Source: Lobosporangium transversale (lineage: Eukaryota > Mortierellomycota > Mortierellomycetes > Mortierellales > Mortierellaceae). From it: a stretch of DNA of 64,000 nucleotides. A program made the translations under genes and the position numbers. Under the pieces are notes generated by a model, which saw nothing but the letters and a program-made list of their open reading frames with translations, was not told the DNA's origin and searched no databases. The stretch lies in assembly GCF_002105155.1 (NCBI RefSeq), contig NW_019029022.1:1-64000 (forward strand). The letters run 5' to 3'. Shown here in pieces: positions 21,294 to 33,973 of the stretch; the stretch's first letter is position 1; each line of letters begins with the position of its first letter.

Positions 21294-24200
21294 ATGACCT
21301 ATCAGAGCCAATCATACCTTCAGAAGCAGCAACAACAGCTGCAGCATGAGAAGTTACAACAGCACTACCTACAGCAACAGTTGCAACAGTCCACAATAAC
21401 TACCCCTTCCTCAACCACACCACTCTCCACATCTAGCTCCATTCCATTCTCCAGTAGATTCGATACCCTCCCCTTACAGACTACCAATTCCTCGTCAGTA
21501 TCAACTTTTTTAGACTCCGATACATTGTATTCTCATTATTCTAATAACAATGACAATGGCAGTGGCAGTGGCAGTGGCAATGGCAACAACAGTATTTGGG
21601 GTGGATCTAACATAAGCAATAATTATAAAGACAGTAATAGCACTGGCAATAGCAATAGCAGTAGCAGTAGCAGACTACCCTTTATGAAGAACCACAACAA
21701 TCACAACCACAAGTACTCCCATCATCATCATCATCATCATCATCATCACAGCAACAATAGTGGTAATGGGCACAGCAGTATGCCTAGTTTCAAACTTCAC
21801 AGCAAACATGGTAGCCAGGGTAAAGACGATTTGCAGGTCCAACAACTCCAGCAGCAAAAGAATAAAAGCTTTGACAGGCCATCAATTCAACAAACAATCT
21901 CCTCGATTCCTTCGATGCTCCAACAAGACAATGGTTCCCTCATGAACCAAGACAATGTCCTTGGAGAGCACGTTATGCTACAAGACTGGTTACAGAAGAG
22001 GTCAAACTCATTACAATTGGTTTGGAAGAGACGATGGTGTGTGTTACGTGATGACCAGTTGTTTTATTATCGATCCAATGTAAGTTTTTTTATTTTTTTA
22101 TTTTTTTTTATAAATCGATGGCTATGACCAACACCAACATGCATGGGAAAAAAAAAAAAAAAAAAAAAACATGCAAAATTATGCATTGGGCGAATGGGCA
22201 CATGGCGCACAACACAAATTAAACCAATCTGTGTTCTGCTTTCATTGAGTTTTAATCTTGGAATCGGGATTATAAATGTGTTTATTATTGGTTATTACCA
22301 CAGCACCAAATCCTCCATGAACGTATAGGGAAAAAGAGAAGGAGAATGTGCGTTTTTTTTTTTTTTTTTTTTTCTTTTTGAAACCGAAAGAGCAGTTGCC
22401 ACGCCGATCATACATGCTCGTTGAACCTCCGCATGATATCATGGGAACAAGACAAAGAGAGTGTTGATCTCAGACGAAGGGTGTTTCACTTTGGACCATC
22501 ACTCTTCTGACTGGCCAAGAGGGGGAAGGGTTTGGTTGTATCTTTTTTAATGCTTGCATAGCTGCTCCTTTACAACAATTTACGTTGATGTGCCCTCTAT
22601 TTCATTTCTATCACAGGAAAGAGAGTGAAAAAAATAAAAATAAAAAAAAGCTGAGTATGATCTTTGTTTATGTCTTCTAGACGGATTCCAAACCGATAGG
22701 GATAATACATCTGGCAGTGTACTCGACCCTGACTTCAGGTCCTGACATCTCCCGCAAGTCCAAATACGCATTTCGACTCTCAACTCCAGAACCTATCCCA
22801 CACCAGCCTCAGAGTCATGTCTTTTACACAGAATCAGCTCAGTCGCTTGAGAACTGGACCTATGCGCTCCAAGCACACATTGACCACGCTTTGGCCGCAT
22901 GGGAATCTATAGCTGCTGCTTCTGAAGAATTAAGACTGCAGCTACGTCAAGGTTTTGATATTAGTAGTGGTGGCCTGCTACCAAATAGATCATCAGAAAT
23001 GGAGACAGAACAAAATATCATCGATAAGGTCCTGGACCGATTGCAGCTGGAGGATTCTGCTAACACAGGCACCCCAAGTACTTCTAGTACTTCCAACACT
23101 GATAGCAATATAGCAACACCAACAGCAACAGTTGAGCAGTCAGATGGTTTGAATAATGGTTCTACCACACCCATTAACACCATGCCACCGTCTCAACAAC
23201 AGTCCTCAAGGACTTCATATTCCAATCCCCCACACCTATCTAGTTTCCCTCAATCGAATGAGAGCAACGACACATGGTCCTCGACTTCCTCCATCCCCAA
23301 TAGCAGTGCCAACACAAGCTCAAATCTGGAGTATGTATCTACATCGAATCAACATCACTCAAACAACCATCAACTGGGCAGGACAAGTTTAGATTCACTA
23401 CAACAACACCAACAGCAGCAGAGCCCTTGCCTCCAACAAAGCCCAAAAGGAACTAAAGCTAGTAGCGTCAAATCGTTTAGTCGACAGTCGGATCATACAA
23501 GAAGTTGCAGCAGCAGTAGTAGCGCGGGATGCACACCCGAGCTCAACTTTGGTGACTTGTCAGAGATGAACCGATCATCGTTGGATTACCAAGGGCAGGG
23601 ACGAACAAGTTTATCACAGACTCGCACAGGTCATCATTCTGCATCCTCATCCTTGAGCAGTCTTATTAACCAGCACCTACAGAGTCCACGAGTGTATCCT
23701 GTCCGGTCAAGCATCCATTCTAGCGTCTCTATAGACAACAGTACGTCTTTTTCTCAAACTATCTACCTCTGTCTCTCTATCTGTCTATATCTTGTTAATT
23801 CTAAATGTTCGCTAACATTGGTATTCTATGTCACAATTATTATATAGGCGCACCTTCTGCAGTGGTCAGTGCAGCCGGTTCCCCTTATGCCTCACCAATT
23901 CTGACATTTCAGCCCTATAACATATTCAGTGGCAGCAACCATAGTGCTCCCTCTCCTAGACCGTTCTACAAACTTCTCGGGAATAGTTCTCCTTCGAAGG
24001 GGTCTGAAAGTTTTGAATCATCTACTTCTATTTCCACCATTGGCTCAGCGCTGGATATATCGCCAACTGATGACCCGACGTTGGAGAGCGAGCTCAACAC
24101 AACAACTGCGGCTGACCCTGTTCAAGGGGATAGGTCCATAAATAACACCAGTAAGCCTGGTGCAAAATTTTTAGAGTTAGTGAATGGAGGTAGGCGCCGA

Positions 24201-27200
24201 AAGGACAAGGAGAGGGAAAAGAAGAAGGATCGAAAGGCGTACAGCGGAAGTGGCGGCAACAGAAGCAGTCCAGCTCTCAAATTATTCGGTTCGGGATTGT
24301 GTATGTTCAGTGGATGTACACAGCCGGCGAAGACATGTCCATTTCACAATAAAAAGTATCGTTTGGATCAAGTTAAAAAACCCAATGATCAGGATAAGGA
24401 AATGGAAAAGCGAAAAAGTAAGGACAAGGAAAGGGATAATGGCCCGGAACAAGATTTTGAAGCGAACAGTAGATCAATCAGAGCTCCTAAAAAGTTCTGG
24501 AATGGATCAGACAAGAGCTCTAGCTATGGAAATGTCCCTGCTTTCAGAGGCCCATTGTTCAGTGGCGATGCACTGTCCCCACCTTCTCGACCAGGAAGTC
24601 GAGGACTCTCTTCCAAGTCCATGACTTCCTTGTCAAGAGATGCAGAGCTTGACTTGGATGTCAACCTGGCATCAATCCCGCCCAACCGTCTCCCCATACT
24701 TCTCTCACTTCACGATAGGAAAAGATCCCCATCGGTGTCGGTTGTAGATGACGCTTTAGCAGCTACACAGCAGCAACAACAGCAACAGCAACAGCAACAG
24801 CAGAGACAGGCACGTAATTCTGAACCAAATGTAGAACCATCAGCTATTATCAAAACCACTCAAACACAAACACCACTTACATCTACCGCAGATTCTTCCC
24901 AGCCGCTTGCTCCACCTCTACTGCGCGCCACTTCTGCAGCTTCGAGCCATCATTCTCAAGGCAAGGACTCTTTGAGCCTAAGCCATAAGATGGGTTTACA
25001 AATTGGAGGTGATTTTGGAGCGCTGGATAAGAATGGATCGGCGGGAGCAACCCTTGATGGCAATTTTTTTGTAGCCAATCATCATCGTACTATGCAGAAG
25101 TTACAGGCTATGCAACCCCCCCGGAAGGCTCTACCTCCTCCTTCTTCTTCAGGAAAAGCTCCGCCTCAGTCTCAGCAGCCTCATTCACCGCCACAATTAT
25201 ATGCTAGCTCTGAAAAACAGAGACAGCAAGATGCTCTACAAAGCATGTATATTGGAGGCATTTCCCGTCATATCATTGCGCCTAATGAGCTTACACAAGC
25301 GATTGAACAAGAAGCAGAGGAGTTGCGACGAAAACAAGCCCAAGAAAAGGAGGCCCAAAAGAATCGCCCTACGTCTATAATCAAGAAACCAAATCAGCTC
25401 TCACCATTGCATCTAGCTCTCTCAACCGTATCAGAATCAGAATCTACAGATGCAGGATCATGCACGACCTCGACTGCGGATACTAGCCAGGTCACATCAC
25501 CTATAGAAGAAGGACAGAGCAGAGAAGCTGAAGAGGGTGAGCGCATTATCAGTTGTCAGGAGCAGCTGGCCTGCGGTGCCACATCACCTTCGGAGATCTC
25601 ATCGATTTTGCAGTCTCAGCAGAGCCCTATCTCGGCGGTTATCCCGGCTCCACCTTCATATTCACTTGGAAAACCTCTATCAGATTCGGTTACTGTGGAG
25701 CAGTTTCATCGTGACTCTAGTGCAACTAGTGCTGGAAGCGATACTAGCAGCAATGTGACTAATACGACCAGAGGTCCATATTCGAACTCAAATTCAATAA
25801 CCTCATCGCCTTCATGGGCCAGAAATCAGTTCTTAGGGGCTCCCAGCTCGTTCTCTCAACCATATTATCAGCAGCAGCAGCAATCAAAGCACACTGCATC
25901 ATCGCCAACACTCTTTTCTATGGATAGTTTTTTGACCACCTCCTTGCCACCACCCAAGCGCCACGGAAACAAGCATTCACAAAGATTTCATGGACTTAAT
26001 GCCAATTCGAATGGGCGATTCAACTCACAGCGATCAAAACTTCCAAGGCGTAGCTCGGCCTCTGCAGCTATTACGATTTCACCATCATTGTCTCCAGCAA
26101 AAGAGGATGAATCAGCTAATCCTTTCGATGTTGCTACCACTACTGCTTTTACTCCAGCTATGGTAACGAGACCAAGCTATCTTGCAAGGAGGCAATCATC
26201 ATCGCCTGTATTGATCCGGTTGAATGTACAAGGAGGTCAAAACACTATTTCACCTTTGATTGACAGTGGCGCCACGCCAACGTTTACGGGAGACCAGCCT
26301 TCGAATGATGTCAGTCGTCCAGGCTTATCCCCTCTTGCCTCACCCTCAGGATCCTCCTTTTCAACGTCAACAGTCTCTTCGTTGTGCTCGTTTGTGGCTT
26401 CGCGCCGCGACAGCTATCCTCATGGAGCTGAGGATGTACATCTACTCTCGGTCCCAAACACCCCTCTGGTGTCTCCGTCGTCGGAGGTACCTCGTTATAC
26501 GCCTCGGAACATGACATTTAAATCTATCTCATCGCCTTTGGCCGCTTCCACTCCTGTTGATGGTACACCGTTACATTCTCCCATAGAATCCACAGTCACT
26601 GCTGGTGTCCTCCAAGCGGAATTCCTTGCTACAGCTGCCACTGCCGATATCGCTATGAATGCCCAACAAGGCCTGCAACACGAGCAAAAAGTTAGTGAAG
26701 TCCCATCTGTGGTAGTAAATAGCCCACAAGGCGTTGTTAAGATCAAGAACATGGGCCCTAAAAGACCCATACTACAATCTACACAGTCGTTTGTTTTTCC
26801 AGCGCCCTCCACAAAGGCGAATGGTATTGAATCAAAGACTCATGAAGGAACTGATGCACATTCTAAGCGCAGGTCATCGGTTTGTTCCTGTGTAGATGGT
26901 GACAACCACTCGTATAGTGCTTCCTCATCTGATGCGTCCTCATTTACGCACAGCGATGATGATGATGAAGAAGAAGAAGGCCAGGATGATAATAACCAAC
27001 CACAGTACCATCACCGCCACCATCATGGATCTTACCATCCTTATCGTCGTAGATTGAGCGGACAACAGCATGGCGTTTCTGAACGTATGCTCTCTGGATC
27101 GCCACCTGTCATGAATTCTGCATTGCATGCTGTAGCGGCATTAGATCTTTATCCTGGTTTGCGCAAGCTTTCACTCTTTACGGCTGCATTAGGAGATCAT

Positions 27201-27947
27201 CCGCCGCCTCCCTTGATCAGCTCGCGTAAAGGAAGTGCGGGATCTGCAATGACAATAAGCACAGAAGATGAAGATGCTGAAAGCGTAACAGACCTTCATC
27301 ATGATGAGGATTGGGCAGGTAATTTGAAGAGTATTCGAAAGTTAAGGGAGCCTTCATCTTCTATCAGTGCTGGTGCTGGCGCTTCAAGCGGATCTTCCGC
27401 TGCTGCATTTTTGTATCACCGCCGGACCAGCCTTCCAGGAACACCTTCGCCATTGCAGTTCCAATCTAAGATGGATGACGCTGTGGATGTATCAATAGCA
27501 GCAGCACCACCAGTGCCTCCAATGCCATCAATGTCGACAACGGTACGGGCACCTCAGATCCAAATGGATACGGTGCAAACGGTAACACAAACACAGGCAC
27601 AAGCACAAAACCAACTAGGGCTGACATCGACACCGTTGGCATCGTTACCGCCGTTGCCACCATCAGAGCCATCCACCCCAGTTTCGCCAGTGTTTGCTCA
27701 ACAAACACCTCCACTATCGACATCAACAACATCTTTATCCTCACTAGGATTAGGACTTGGACTCGGACTCGAATCTTCGCCTTTACCGGCGTCTTCATCC
27801 ACGAATAAATCGTCTGGTGCAGATGGAAGTACACCGCCCGTCATTCCTCGAAGATCTCCCTATAGAAGCGCACCTACATCGCCGACAACATTGAGATCGC
27901 CGCGTTCTCACCAGCAACTCTCTACGATCGCTCGAGATCTCATGTAG
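21294..27947 (+). CDS. very large PH-domain protein with low-complexity regions
   Basis: Exons 21294-22079, 22681-23740 and 23848-27947 give 1,981 aa. A Gln-rich start, then Ser/Asn and a ten-residue His run, precede a pleckstrin-homology domain at about residues 225-340: LQDWLQKRSNSLQLVWKRRW, VLRDDQLFYYRS, the first intron, then KPIGIIHLAVY and ending SAQSLENWTYALQAHID. PH domains bind phosphoinositides and bring proteins to membranes. Beyond that nothing is recognisable: long Ser/Pro/Gln-rich disordered stretches, a basic patch (RRRKDKEREKKKDRK) next to a Cys/His cluster (CMFSGCTQPAKTCPFH), and many SP/TP sites suited to kinases. No RhoGAP, RhoGEF or kinase domain was seen. Probably a cortical or signalling scaffold; that is inference. 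Confidence 0.9.
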
Positions 27948-28385
27948 CTAAAGCTTTTTTTTATTAGTTATATATTGCATTTATCTTTTTTTTTTTTTTT
28001 TTTTTTTTTGTAATATTAGACATATAAAAAATAAAAGCACTGATCAAATGCATTGAATCACAAAAGAAAGGGAAAAAAAATTATGTAGGTTTGATTTTAG
28101 TTTTATCATTTTTATCAGTAATTTTGAAGATAGATGAAAAATAAAACAACAATTTTGTCAGGATTCTATCGTTAGGATGAGAGTTAATGATGAAAAGTGT
28201 TAAAGAGGATTTTCCTCATACACGAAGATGCGGAAAAAGAACGCTTTAAAAATAGATGGTAAGAGAAAGTGCTATTGGGTATAAAAGGGACCGACACAAG
28301 TTGGCAAGAAGGAAACAGCATCTTCCAAGTCAATTCAGCTTCAAAGATATACTTTTTTTTATAATTTTATTATCATTATTCCATA
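27948..28385. other. intergenic, promoter of secreted Tyr-rich protein
   Basis: T24 run at about 27986-28009, then AT-rich. A TATAAAAG box at 28280-28287 precedes the next start by about 100 bp. Confidence 0.5.
28280..28287 (+). promoter_or_regulatory. TATA-box-like TATAAAAG
   Basis: Consensus TATA box about 100 bp before the ATG at 28386, directly after ctattggg (inverted CCAAT). Suggests a strongly regulated gene. Confidence 0.5.
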
Positions 28386-28837
28386 ATGCCTTGTCTTCTA
28401 AAGTCTTCCCTTGTTACTTTGGCTGCTGCTGCTGCAATTGCCTCAATGTTCGTGGTTCAAATTGTGCAGGCGACCCCTATTAAGGACATGAGCATGGACA
28501 TCAAGAGATGTTACCCTGATTACCCTGATGACGGCAATTGTGTAAGCGGCGACGCGACGCATGTGCCTGTCCCGCCGATCAAAGTGGCTGCCATAACAGA
28601 TTTTTTGCCCATCAACAATGTCCAGCCAGTTGTGAACGTGCTGCCGACGGATGTGAACGATTATTCTGATTACTATGATCCTTGCTACTGTGGCGGCCAA
28701 TATGACCCTTATGACTATTCGTACAACAGCAATAGCTACTATGATCCTTATGACTCTTATGACTCTTATGGTCCCTATGATCCTTACAGTCCTTACGGTT
28801 CTTACGGTCCTTACGATAATGATTTGGGTCCTGGTGG

Positions 28838-28844
<7 letters not shown>
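28386..28844 (+). CDS. secreted Tyr/Asp/Pro-rich repeat protein
   Basis: Intronless 152-aa protein. Residues 1-29 form a clear signal peptide (SSLVTLAAAAAIASMF, ending VQA). The mature part starts TPIKDMSMDIKRCYPDYPDDGNC, has four cysteines (CYP, GNC, PCYC) and ends in about 60 residues built from Tyr, Asp, Pro, Ser and Gly: YDPYD, YDSYDSYGPYDPY, SPYGSYGPYD. The C-terminal repeat unit is roughly xYxPY/D. Such Tyr-rich secreted proteins are candidates for oxidative cross-linking into a wall or extracellular matrix, but no family is recognised. A TATA box and short leader precede it. A candidate structural or effector-type secreted protein; function open. Confidence 0.75.
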
Positions 28845-28877
<33 letters not shown>

Positions 28878-29016
28878 AAAGAAAAGAGAGAGAGAGACAA
28901 GGGGAGAAGAAGATGATCCATTTCTTGTCTACAGTAGACAAGTATATATCTCCTCGTTCGTAAAGCCCAATTAAGGAAAAATAAAATGCAAAAAAAAAAA
29001 AAAAAAAAAAAAAATG

Positions 29017-29129
29017 TAGACTGCATCTAGGCTCGTTCCCATCCCTCTTCACTTTATAAAGGTGACAGGAAATTCCATTTCCTTTTGAGTCACCTAAAGT
29101 GAAGGGGCTGGGAACGAGCCTAGACTGCA
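29017..29129. mobile_element. foldback (MITE-like) hairpin element with short flanking repeats
   Basis: Arms 29027-29066 and 29089-29123 are inverted repeats: ctaggctcgttccca on the left against tgggaacgagcctag on the right, continuing inward through cttcactt/aagtgaag to ggtgac/gtcacc with small bulges. The loop itself contains ggaaa/tttcc. The direct repeat tagactgca occurs at 29017-29025 and at 29121-29129, a possible target-site duplication (the right copy overlaps the arm end by three bases). It lies between two convergent genes. It could be a non-autonomous DNA transposon remnant, or a transcribed hairpin. Confidence 0.6.
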
Positions 29130-29242
29130 CCGTATAAATATCTGCAATGTTTTTTTTTTTTTTTTTTTATATGTACGCGTAAAACATGAACCTATTTTTT
29201 ATTTGCCTACAGCCGAACTTCCCGCTGATATCCTAGTCTATA

Positions 29243-29271
<29 letters not shown>

Positions 29272-29275
<4 letters not shown>

Positions 29276-31628
29276 TCGTCAAGGATCTTGAAAAGTGCTT
29301 TTTGAAAAAGGCCTTTGCGCGGTAATCCAGGTACAGCTTCAAGCACGCCCATGATTGCCGACATGGATAAGCCAAGAAGAAGTGTCTCTCCGTGTCTGTG
29401 GGGGTTCAAAAAAAAAAAAAAAAAAAAGGTAAATTAATGAATATGTTACAACATTAATGGTCTTTTTTTTTTTTTTTTTTTTTTTTTGCTTAATGATAGA
29501 CATACTTGATATTACGAACATATTTGGCTTCAACAAGATGATTCCAAATAGTCTTGAGCGCTAACCGTAAAGCAAATAATGAAAGTACTGATTGCCGTTT
29601 AGGTGGCAGAATCAAGGGCCATAGACCAGTCATGGCTCCACTTAGATAATGTCGTTTCGTTGGCAGGAATTCTCTCGGAAGCACATGCTCGAATACACAA
29701 TATAGCGAGAATGCTGTAATGAAAGCACCTAGCAAGCAAATTGTATCGCTCACAATCCGAATACCCGCTTCCTTGACGTAACTCATAACCCTTTTTTTTT
29801 AAGAAAAAAAAAAAAAAAAAAAAAAAAAGGTATGAGCAAAATCCTAGTTAGCAAAAAAAAAAAAAAAAAAAAAGCGGAAGGGAGAGAACTAATAAGAACT
29901 TACCCATTATGGAAAGCACGGCCATCTCGCACCAAAAACATGAGAGCTTCCAACTTTAAATAAATCTTGAAAGCGTACAAAGATTGTCTTTTAGTGAACA
30001 TCAATATGGCTTCTTTACAGCTGGATGTGTTGGCATGGAAGAATCGGCAATACATAGAATCATAATTCATATTTTCGGTGGATTTAAGGACTGGGACACA
30101 AGATGATGGTATGGACAGCTTTTCGAAAGCTGATGCTGACTTGGGGCTGGTGCCTGCATAAGCTGCCATGGCCTTAAACAAGTCCCTAGCAGAAGGATAA
30201 GGCCCATAGACAGCCGGATCGAATTGAGGTGGCCGTATTAGATATGGAGAGCGCAGGGAAAAGATGAAAGTCAATGCCTCAGGCTATTTTGTACAAATAA
30301 AAACGAATGTTACACCAGTGTTGGATTTTCGTCCTGTGTAGGTCGCTCAAGTAAGAAACAAAAACAAATAGAAAACTCCCTCCTTACTGCTAATAATTCC
30401 GTATGGTGAGTGAATGAATGCACGATAACTGCCCAGGACAATGAAGTGATAATCCAGATATTACACCATGCTGGAATCCATTCTAAATACCCTTTATACT
30501 TTAGAGCTGCATATATTATTTCTCCTGCGTAAGTTAGTGAATACAGTGCAACAGCAAGCCGACGCGTCTGTTGTGGGATCAATGCAAACGTTGGTGATGC
30601 AACCAAGGCAGCAATCACCGCAGAACAGAATCTCCTCATGGATGGTCCTTTTCCTTTGCACAGCATTGCCATCGTCCGCGGCGTTGTTGGGCCTTGAACC
30701 TTAAGCTGGGTTTCACAATCTCTTCGATGTGGTTCAGCAACAGTTGGGGCACCATCCAATAGCATAGCCATATACCGAAAGACTAATTTGTAAACGAGTG
30801 CAAAGAATCCAATAGAGAGGCCTAAGGAGCGAGAAGAATGGTTCTTTTTGAGCCGTTGTAAAAGACCTTTGAGCCGAAGCTTCAAAAGAGCAGGCAATAA
30901 AACGTCTGTGATTGTGCCTGCCAAATAGCCAGCTACAAATCCACGGACGCCAGCTCGAGTTGCCCCAGATAAATCATCTGGATATGACGAAAATACAGAA
31001 GACATCGGGGATTTTTGTCGCTTCGACCTATTGTTGGAGTGAAGTGATACCCATGTTTTTGTCAAGATGATGTCGGGTTACTGACTCGGCGAATTATTCT
31101 CATTACTCTTGTTTTAAACAAATAGGTTATTCCTTACTCGAACCATGCTACATATTCTTCAGAACTAACTAACATGGCCGTGGCTAGTTTTTTGGCAGCT
31201 ACGGTAGCTCTGTTAGTGCTGTTATGGTGTTTCCAAGAGATGTTTTTATCTTTCTTTTTGAAGCAAGATAATCGACCAAAACCTAGCCATCTGTAGCCTA
31301 CAGGGGAGATAAGAAATGACAGCAGGGTCATTTTATGGCTACCATGACGATGACCTAGGCTACCACCATCGTCTGTTGTCCACTTGGCAGTATCCTCGTT
31401 CTCATTCTCTCTACTATTATTAATATTTATTGACCTGGATAAGTGTAAAGGAATTGCTGTTGGAGGATGTTCAGACTGAGCCTGAGGATGTGATGGTGAA
31501 GGGAAAAAAGTAACACCATTCAATGATGGAAGAGAAGGCGATAGGTTGCTCAAGTCCTCATAGTCCGGTTGAAGACCAGAATTGGTACTGATAACCTCGG
31601 CGTCAGATTTCTTTGACATAATTGGCAA
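29272..31628 (-). CDS. TMEM135-like membrane protein, 5 exons
   Basis: Minus-strand exons 31628-31138, 31027-30388, 30283-29904, 29790-29506 and 29395-29272 give 639 aa. The first about 160 residues are hydrophilic and Ser/Asn-rich. Then come RAGVRGFVAGYLAGTITDVL, several hydrophobic helices, ALIPQQTRRLAVALYSLTYA and the C-terminal KHGETLLLGLSMSAIMGVLE, a pattern I associate with the TMEM135 family (peroxisome/mitochondrion membrane proteins linked to organelle dynamics and lipid handling; distant Tim17-like architecture). The central YCRFFHANTSSCKEA adds a Cys-containing loop. Exon phases agree throughout. Family assignment rests on overall pattern and needs a profile search. It starts 648 bp from the divergent VPS68 gene. 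Confidence 0.72.
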
Positions 31629-32275
31629 AATATTTCTTTTTTAAAGAGTGCTTGGAAGAGAGGTAGGTAATGGTTGATAGAAATGTTCAATAAACATAAT
31701 ATAACCAAAGGATGTACTGAGGACGACATAAAATCTCTCCTTTTCTACAGCTACATTCCCCCCCCTAAATTAGCACTCCATTTTTACTAGTTGATGGCAT
31801 ATGATATCGATTTTCCTGTTGCACAAAAATTTGGATAACCCTCCTCCCTTAAGTCCCTTAATGACCATAAAAGCCTCAAGCCACAAAAGTGCTAGAACGG
31901 CGGCTGTGGTGTCCAATAAAAAATCATTCGACTTGCGTGAGTGCACGTGATTCTAGTTTTGGTGCAAGGGCCACAACCCCTTAATAGGATAGGCAGTTCA
32001 ATGATTCATCATTGATTCACGGCTCACGAGGACAGACGCATAGGAACATGTGTTTTTAACGTGAGAGCTTCCTTGCAACTAACAGGTTGACATTACTAAC
32101 TCTTTCTCAAGTCACTTCATTGCACGTTGCAAAAGGGCGTTATATAGCAAAAAGAAGTTTTACAACAGTGCGAGAGCCAACGAGGAAAAGCCCAGCACAG
32201 AGCAGCTACAACAGTATCAACAACAGCAGCAGCAGCAATAGTAAATACGTAGCAGGAAAAAAAAAAAAAAAAAGA
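31629..32275. promoter_or_regulatory. divergent promoter region, TMEM135-like / VPS68
   Basis: 647 bp between two outward-facing start codons. AT-rich with C8 at about 31759; no clear TATA box. No gene inside. Confidence 0.45.
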
Positions 32276-33475
32276 ATGGCTTCATGGCATTTAAGCGAAC
32301 AGCAAAAACGCATTTGTCTTTTTCCTATTCCAACGCTACCTCGTCTAGGCCCTAAGGCACGAGATGTCGCTATCTATTTTTCAGGAGCACTGGTATGAAC
32401 AAAAGCCTTAAAAAAATCCCCTGCTGACTTATCCTTCCATTTTGGCAGCTTGGACAGCTTTTCAAGGTGAAAACTTTTTTTTTTTTTTTTTTTTTTTTTT
32501 CCTAACGTTCTACGAATGATATTTTCTTCTATTATTATGTTTCGATGAATGGGGGATAGTTTGCTCTTGGCTGGTGGTTCTTTATTGATGCAGTCATCCG
32601 TTCTAAGAACTGGGATTACAGTGAAGGCTTCAAGAAGACAGAGGTTGCCTTTGTAGACTGGGTCCCTGGCATCTGTAGTACCATTGGCATGATAGTGTAA
32701 GTCAATTCCCCATTCCTCCTAAGCCTCTTCATTCCTTTATCTCCATATCCCTCTTTAGTGTTTTGCACTTTCTTTTCTTTTTCTTATTTCTTTTTTTTAT
32801 TGCTATCCGCGCTCAACTTTTTTTATAAAAATAATTAATATGGCAAAACGGTTTAAAATTTTTTTTGATGTTATTTACTAAAAGTATTTTTTTTCCTCTT
32901 CATTTCATAGTATCAGTAGCATTGATAAAGCTGCACTTAGAGGCGATTCATTTTCGTTTTCGAGTGGGGGTGGAAGTGCAAGCATTGCATGGAAAGCACG
33001 TGTGTTCTTATTCATTGGATTCGCATTTATGGCTGGAGGACTTGCAGGCTCAGTGGTAAGAATTATGGAGAGGCTTTATATATATGTGTGTGTATATATA
33101 TTGCATAGTGTATACAGTTCATAAAGCATTTTCCTCCTTCTCAATCATATTAGTCCGTTCTGTGCATCAAATATATTTTGCCAGCCTATGGTGAGCCATT
33201 CACCTTCTGGGGAGTTTGCAACGTTGTCCAGAATGCATCAATTATGTTCAGGTATTTAACCAAAGGGTGGCAGGAATATGAGTCAGCCGTTAATATTGTT
33301 CATTGTCCTTTATTCTATTCTGCAGTGAATCTTAGAGAACTGACACTTTTTTTTTTTTTTTTTTCTTCTCTTTTTCTTTTTCTTTTTAAATATGATATTG
33401 AAATATTATAGCGCTGCAATTTTGTGGGTTGCTCAAAGCACTGAATCTGAATACCAGTACAATTTTGCTATCTAA
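32276..33475 (+). CDS. Vps68/TMEM50 family membrane protein
   Basis: Exons 32276-32392, 32560-32696, 32911-33055, 33154-33251 and 33412-33475 give 186 aa. Four hydrophobic segments, with SGALFALGWWFFIDA across the first junction, VDWVPGICSTIGMIVISSID, FIGFAFMAGGLAGSV and the C-terminal AILWVAQSTESEYQY, match the UPF0220/TMEM50 family. In yeast Vps68 works in vacuolar protein sorting and late-endosome functions. I chose direct joining of exon 1 to 32560 because it recreates the family's GALF-x-GWW core. An 18-nt in-frame alternative exon at 32449-32466 (LGQLFK) would interrupt it. Confidence 0.88.
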
Positions 33476-33705
33476 TACAGTCCAAGAATAAGCAGGCGCT
33501 AAAGGAAGTGATGATTTAAATGTATATTCTCAAAACGAAGTAGAACCCCTCCTCGGTATGAATAAGTGGATGAGTACATGAAAAATAAAAAAGTGATAAT
33601 AGTAAAAGTGTGTCCAAAATATTTTTTTCCCACTCTTTTTTTTATTTTTTTATTTTTATTTTTATTTTTTTTTTGTTTGTTTGTTTAATTAATAGTATTA
33701 CTTGT

Positions 33706-33936
33706 TCAGAAAAATGAGACAGAATGTAGGATTGAAGTATTGGGGTAACGCTGCTGGAAGCGGTCCAGAATGGGTTGAATTTCCTCATCTAAATCTTTCG
33801 ATTGCTCAATATCTTTGGCGAGATGAAGAATCATCCGTCCACCAACCATCGCTTCCTCATAGTTATCCTTGATCTCAACGTTAATTACGTGGACTGGATT
33901 GCTATGCGACTCGCCACGTTGAATCAGATCTAATAA

Positions 33937-33973
<37 letters not shown>

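Noticed and set aside
32449-32466. 18-nt in-frame microexon (LGQLFK) in the VPS68 gene
   Set aside because: Splice signals exist, but joining 32392 directly to 32560 rebuilds the family core GALF-x-GWW; the extra six residues would break a transmembrane helix. Kept only as a possible minor isoform.
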